From positions 1 to 64,000 of the forward strand of contig JANMMZ010000054.1 in NCBI GenBank assembly GCA_031373665.1: a DNA stretch of 64,000 nt. The letters are read 5' to 3'. Below, piece by piece: positions 60,190 through 64,000 of the stretch. A program made the translations under genes and the position numbers. Positions within the stretch are counted from its first letter, which is position 1. Each line of letters begins with the position of its first letter. The notes beneath the pieces are model-generated. The model saw only the letters and a program-made list of their open reading frames with translations. It made no database searches and was not told the origin of the DNA. This stretch comes from M3007 sp031373665 (GTDB taxonomy: Bacteria; Bacteroidota; Bacteroidia; Chitinophagales; Saprospiraceae).

Positions 60190-60777
60190 ATGAAACGTAT
60201 AGAATTAGAAATAGTCGCTTTATCACAAAGCATGACCCAATCCCAGAACTACGCGGTAGTACTAGGCGAACGGCGCGGCAAACGCCGCCTTCCCATTGTC
60301 ATCGGTGGTTTTGAGGCACAGGCCATAGCGGTTGCCTTGGAGCGCATGGTGCCCAATAGGCCTCTTACCCATGACCTTTTTAAAAACACCCTTGATACTT
60401 TCGAAATCCAATTGAAAGAAATCATCATCAACAATCTCCTAGACGGGATCTTTTATGCCCGTCTAGTCTGCGATAAGGCTGGTGAACCCTTTGAAATTGA
60501 CTCTAGGACTTCCGATGCTATTGCTATGGCCGTACGTTTTGAGTGTCCTATTTATACATATGATTTTATTTTAGAAGCCGCAGGTATCATTCAAGAGGAG
60601 CAAGAAGATGGTACTGGTGGTAGCCCTTTGATCACCGGAAATTTTGAACAAGATGACATCGAATCGCTCCCAATGAGTGCTTTGGATACCCGCTTGAAAG
60701 AAGCCTTGGAGAATGAAGAATATGAAGTGGCCGCTAAAATTAGGGACGAAATGAAACGCCGCAAAGAAAAAGATTAA
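60190..60777 (+). CDS. Bifunctional nuclease (DUF151) with C-terminal UVR motif
   Basis: A 195-residue protein. The BFN domain (1-130) shows NYAVVLGERRGKRRLPIVIG, GGFEAQAIAVALER, RPLTHDLFKNTLDTF and DSRTSDAIAMAVRFECPIYT. The tail (about 160-195, LDTRLKEALENEEYEVAAKI) is a UvrB/UvrC-interaction helix pair. BFN proteins are reported DNase/RNases in plants and bacteria. Position after etfBA in the same direction, with only 23 bases, suggests co-transcription. Confidence 0.88.
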   Translation: MKRIELEIVALSQSMTQSQNYAVVLGERRGKRRLPIVIGGFEAQAIAVALERMVPNRPLTHDLFKNTLDTFEIQLKEIIINNLLDGIFYARLVCDKAGEPFEIDSRTSDAIAMAVRFECPIYTYDFILEAAGIIQEEQEDGTGGSPLITGNFEQDDIESLPMSALDTRLKEALENEEYEVAAKIRDEMKRRKEKD

Positions 60778-60919
60778 AACAAAAAAATAACGCCAATTAA
60801 TTGATAATCAATAAGTTGTTAAGGTGCACAACCCTGTTTTAGTATGCCTTGACGAATCGTTCTGAAAAGAAACCGCTGCATAGTTTTTTCTTTTAAATTA
60901 AAATATTTATAATATTAAA

Positions 60920-61849
60920 ATGAAAATTAATAATTCAAAGTTGACGCGTATAGGCGTATTTTATGATGGGAGTTATTTTTTACATGTGAGCAATTATTAT
61001 GCTTACCATCATGACAGAAGAAGTCGGATCAGTGTGGAAGGATTACACGATTTTATCAGGCAAAAAGTAGCGGAAGAGGAAGAGAAACTAATAGATCTTT
61101 GTCCCATTGTAGATGCCCACTATTTTAGGGGGCGATTGACGGCTCAAGAGGCCAATGCAGAGGGAAACCGCTTGTTTTACGACCGACTTTTCGATGATAT
61201 ATTGATGATGGAAGGCATCACAACCCATTATTTGCCGGTACGCTCCATCAATGGTTTCCGTCAAGAGCGTGGTATTGATATTTGGATGGCTTTGGAAGCC
61301 TATGAGTTGGCCTTATTGAAGCAATTTGATGTGGTCGTCTTGGTAGCATCTGATATTGATTTCTTGCCTTTGGTGCGCAAACTAAACACCTTGGGTGTTC
61401 GCGTGATGATGCTTTGTTGGGATTATGAGTTTTATGACGAAGAAGGTCGCCGAAAAACTACGATTACCCATCAAGATTTATTAGATGAAGTAGCGTACCC
61501 TATACCGATGCACCACATTATAGACAACGCCGAAAAACATCCTATTTACAATCCTGATAAGTTGTTTGTAGAGCGTAAAAAATACATTACCTCCAGTAGT
61601 GTTGCTGGTGAAACCACTGTAGCATTTCCTGAAAATAGCGAAGTAGGCGAAATACATAAAAGTACCGTATTCCGATTAAAAGACGGATACGGATTCATTA
61701 CTTTTCCTCAAACCAATAACTTATTTTTCCATCACTCATCTTTGATTGAAGCGGATTTTAATGAAGTCCGTGAGGGCGATGCTGTAGAGTTTAGCCTTGG
61801 TAAAAATGACCGAGGTGAACCTGTGGCTAAGAATGTGAAATTGGTTTGA
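60920..61849 (+). CDS. NYN/PIN-like RNase fused to a cold-shock domain
   Basis: A 309-residue protein. The N-terminal NYN domain (about 10-185) has the acidic metal-site pattern: GVFYDGSYFLH, GIDIWMALEAYELALL and VVVLVASDIDFLPLVRKLNT. The C-terminal ~70 residues form a cold-shock/OB fold (TVFRLKDGYGFITF, NLFFHHSSLIE, EVREGDAVEFSLGKND). The combination points to an RNA-binding nuclease. It is separated by 142 AT-rich bases from the nuclease gene upstream. Confidence 0.87.
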   Translation: MKINNSKLTRIGVFYDGSYFLHVSNYYAYHHDRRSRISVEGLHDFIRQKVAEEEEKLIDLCPIVDAHYFRGRLTAQEANAEGNRLFYDRLFDDILMMEGITTHYLPVRSINGFRQERGIDIWMALEAYELALLKQFDVVVLVASDIDFLPLVRKLNTLGVRVMMLCWDYEFYDEEGRRKTTITHQDLLDEVAYPIPMHHIIDNAEKHPIYNPDKLFVERKKYITSSSVAGETTVAFPENSEVGEIHKSTVFRLKDGYGFITFPQTNNLFFHHSSLIEADFNEVREGDAVEFSLGKNDRGEPVAKNVKLV

Positions 61850-61951
61850 TCAGGGTTGCTTAGATTCAAGTAATAAATGCAACTTTAGTAAAAAGGATGT
61901 TTGGTGGAATTTAAAAATTTTATACCAAATTTAATTTTATATGCGAAGTGA

Positions 61952-61984
61952 ATTGTCGGGGTGACTCAAAGTCACCCCGACAAT
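61952..61984. repeat. Perfect 15-bp palindrome, second copy
   Basis: ATTGTCGGGGTGACT pairs with AGTCACCCCGACAAT around CAA. The core (CGGGGTGACT-CAA-AGTCACCCCG) is identical to that at 29839-29871, while outer positions differ on both arms so that pairing is kept. It lies between convergent genes and may also act as a bidirectional terminator. Confidence 0.8.
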
Positions 61985-62050
61985 ATTTCATGATTCTGAA
62001 ATATTATTTGGCAAAAAAAATGCGCCTCCCTTTTTCACACAACCCCAAGG

Positions 62051-63871
62051 TTATCTTTTCACAATCAATTTTTTGCTCAAAATTTGATTGCTAGTCATCA
62101 TCTGTACCACATAAGTACCTGACGGTAAAGTACTTGCGTTTAAGAAGTAGTTGGTATTGCCAGCGGGTATATTGCCTGAAAACACAGTAGTGACTTCTTG
62201 TCCAAGTGCATTGATTACCTGAATCGTGCCTTTTACTGATTGGTTTATTTTGATGGGGATCACCGTGATACCCGAACTTGGATTTGGATATATTTCCAAT
62301 ATTTCAGCCACAGGTACCTCCGTGACATCGCTTGGCATATTTACACAAAACTTCCAATAAGCAGCAGGTGCAGGCAGTGGGCGAGTCAATACTTTGCCGC
62401 TGTTGGCCGTGGCTTCTATATAATAATACACGGTACTACCATCGGCTTGTTGTGGTATGTTGCCCATCCAGAGGTGGGTGCTATCACCAGTTTGAAAAAA
62501 CATGGGTGATTCTTGCCAAGGAGTGCTGAGATCCGTCGTATAAAAAACTTTGGCGGAGCCAATATTGCTGACATGGCGGAGGGTAGCGAATACTGGGTAT
62601 TCGGTCATACCACTCATTTGGCAAGGCAGTGGCTGATGCACGATCAGCAATGGATTTTGAACGCCTATTTCTTTGGTGATACAATGTACGGCTCCACTGG
62701 CTGCAATCATGCTTTCGCAATTGATGGGTACTATATTATAGCCTGGAAGGGTTTCTTTCCAGATGCGCAAGGCAGTGGTGTCATACTGGGTTTCATAAGT
62801 AGGCACCAGTACCGATTTATTTACAAAAACGGCATTAGCATAAGTTCTATACTTGCCGTTGGAATCGGGGTAGTTACCAGCAGCATCGGGCGGCATCGGT
62901 ATGCGGATGACCTTGAATGGAGTACCAAACGAAGTCGTCCAATTATCGAGTATGTATTGCAAGTTTGCCTCAATCTGAGGCCCATCTGCAATGCTATCGG
63001 GGTATTGACCCACCAGAAGTGTTTCTTCATCCAATAGTTTGATGTGCATATCTATATGGTGTATGTCATCATAGGGCAATACCTTCATTTTAGCATAAGT
63101 ATGAATCCCCATAAACTCCTCCATGATACCATCAATGGCCGCCTCGTTATGGTTACTCATTCCAAACACATCATTGGGGTAAAACGTATCGCCATTTATT
63201 ATTTGATCATTGTTGTTTAATATGAGTTTGGAAGCGAAACCAAGCCCTAAGCCGTCACTCATAAAATTGCCGCCAGTATTGACCAGATCATATGGAGCGA
63301 TAGTGGTCGCATACACAGGAATATTGAGCATTTCGCCCAGTTTTTGTGGCACTAAATCATCATTTGGGCGTTTGCGGTTGTATATCCAATCTACAAAATA
63401 CAAGGAGTCAACATCGTTTTTATAAACACAATTGGGCCCATAATCGCGTACCCAAACGGATTTTCCGGGTTCGGATGCTGGTGCTGTGTTCGGGATTACC
63501 TTGAATGTCACATTGGACGACCAGTTAACACCCGCGCTAGTCAGCGTGTTTTTAGCATTGACAACCGTGGTTTGTGTCTCACAAACAATGATGACTTCGC
63601 ACTCAAGTCGGGCAGCCTTCACTATTTCTGCAAGTATGGAAGGGTAACTTTTCCAAGTGATAACCAATGATTGTAATTCTTCCCACTCCGCCATAGTACG
63701 CACAGGGCTACTGGGGGGAGTCGTAATGATCGGACTTTCCTCGCTTTCTAAATCTATTAAGGTAACGTCAATACCAAGGATATCCGCACTTAGTTTGTTG
63801 GTATAAGGGGTGATTTGTGCCGATAAATGAAAAGCAAAAAGTAGGAACACAGAGCAGGTAAAAATGCGCAT
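62051..63871 (-). CDS. Secreted peptidylarginine/agmatine deiminase-like enzyme with T9SS tail
   Basis: A 606-residue protein with a signal peptide (MRIFTCSVFLLFAFHLSAQ). The deiminase domain (about 55-420, agmatine deiminase/PPAD family) has SVWVRDYGPN (D143), LVNTGGNFMSDG, HHIDMHIKLLDEE (H272, D274), TYANAVFVN (N346) and the nucleophile segment ASGAVHCIT (C397), the same order as the catalytic residues of the Porphyromonas enzyme. A beta domain (about 430-515) follows, then a T9SS type A sorting domain (LEIYPNPSSGITVIPI ... LPSGTYVVQM). It should be a surface or secreted deiminase acting on peptidyl-arginine or a guanidino compound. Confidence 0.87.
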   Translation of the reverse strand: MRIFTCSVFLLFAFHLSAQITPYTNKLSADILGIDVTLIDLESEESPIITTPPSSPVRTMAEWEELQSLVITWKSYPSILAEIVKAARLECEVIIVCETQTTVVNAKNTLTSAGVNWSSNVTFKVIPNTAPASEPGKSVWVRDYGPNCVYKNDVDSLYFVDWIYNRKRPNDDLVPQKLGEMLNIPVYATTIAPYDLVNTGGNFMSDGLGLGFASKLILNNNDQIINGDTFYPNDVFGMSNHNEAAIDGIMEEFMGIHTYAKMKVLPYDDIHHIDMHIKLLDEETLLVGQYPDSIADGPQIEANLQYILDNWTTSFGTPFKVIRIPMPPDAAGNYPDSNGKYRTYANAVFVNKSVLVPTYETQYDTTALRIWKETLPGYNIVPINCESMIAASGAVHCITKEIGVQNPLLIVHQPLPCQMSGMTEYPVFATLRHVSNIGSAKVFYTTDLSTPWQESPMFFQTGDSTHLWMGNIPQQADGSTVYYYIEATANSGKVLTRPLPAPAAYWKFCVNMPSDVTEVPVAEILEIYPNPSSGITVIPIKINQSVKGTIQVINALGQEVTTVFSGNIPAGNTNYFLNASTLPSGTYVVQMMTSNQILSKKLIVKR

Positions 63872-64000
63872 AGTAAAGTGTTTAATATTAATTCAGGCTC
63901 AAAAATATTAATTTTCTTTGGACTATACATCTTTTCAGAGAATATGATGCAAATTTTACATTGTGATACCCGATTTTACTTCTAATTTGGCAAACTTAAA

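Noticed and set aside
1..64000. tRNA, rRNA and CRISPR arrays
   Set aside because: I looked for cloverleaf-like intergenic stretches, rRNA motifs and evenly spaced direct repeats and found none I could support.

Overview
The window reads as a chromosomal segment of a member of the Bacteroidota, probably Saprospiria or a close relative. Four kinds of evidence support this. (1) Type IX secretion (T9SS) parts and cargo recur: a PorP/SprF protein, a TPR/PD40/OmpA protein, a 2488-residue protein with a type B sorting tail, and three proteins with type A sorting tails. (2) Several start regions carry the Bacteroidota -7 promoter box TAnnTTTG. (3) Complex I has a short NuoG. (4) Cargo carries GCKDP...NDGSC motifs, and DUF5723, DUF1599 and DUF1573 proteins are present. 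GC is moderate, with AT-richer islands at 19.8-21.2 kb and 49.1-51.0 kb. No rRNA, tRNA or CRISPR array was seen.

Layout. 1-7342: a complex I operon (nuoF G H I J K L). It opens on an abrupt junction that replaces the first part of nuoF with the antisense tail of an aldolase-like gene, and a decayed UPF0175/PIN toxin-antitoxin module interrupts it between nuoF and nuoG. nuoM and nuoN do not follow nuoL; a T9SS cargo gene does. 8.6-14 kb: housekeeping and metabolic genes (RluD-type pseudouridine synthase, lipid kinase, GMC oxidoreductase, small P-loop kinase). 13.96-15.31 kb, minus strand: a DUF692/MNIO enzyme directly behind a 66-residue six-cysteine peptide ending CPACGMG. This looks like a compact RiPP locus and is the best candidate for a new system. 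15.5-19.6 kb: DUF1599, SGNH hydrolase, ruvB, aminoglycoside-phosphotransferase-like kinase. 21.3-28 kb: NrtR-like Nudix regulator, a membrane pseudo-AAA protein, and polysaccharide export/polymerisation genes (flippase, 38-residue membrane peptide, O-antigen-ligase-like protein), then a K+ channel. 28-33 kb: cell-envelope lipoprotein, DUF5723 protein, LysE-type exporter, secreted metalloprotease-like protein.

33-46.8 kb, minus strand: a T9SS block. The giant adhesin-like protein, a family 9 glycosyltransferase, PorP/SprF and the OmpA-like protein lie in one direction, with a CotH kinase upstream. A DUF1573 domain lies behind the OmpA gene across a nine-base homopolymer. 47-51 kb: a multi-DUF1508 membrane protein, then an AT-rich unit with a 40-residue ORF and an OLD-family ATPase/TOPRIM nuclease (possible defence). 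51-53 kb: fucose release (GH29) and a sugar mutarotase. 53.1-53.75 kb: a complete IS200-like/RAYT element with 56-bp inverted ends. 53.9-64 kb: OmpA lipoprotein, GT39-like transferase, hydrolase, etfBA with a bifunctional nuclease, a NYN-cold-shock fusion, and a secreted peptidylarginine-deiminase-like T9SS cargo.

Two perfect 15-bp palindromes about 32 kb apart share the core CGGGGTGACT-CAA-AGTCACCCCG and differ at outer positions by changes that keep pairing. They belong to a dispersed structural repeat. Functions come from motif recognition only; no database search was run.
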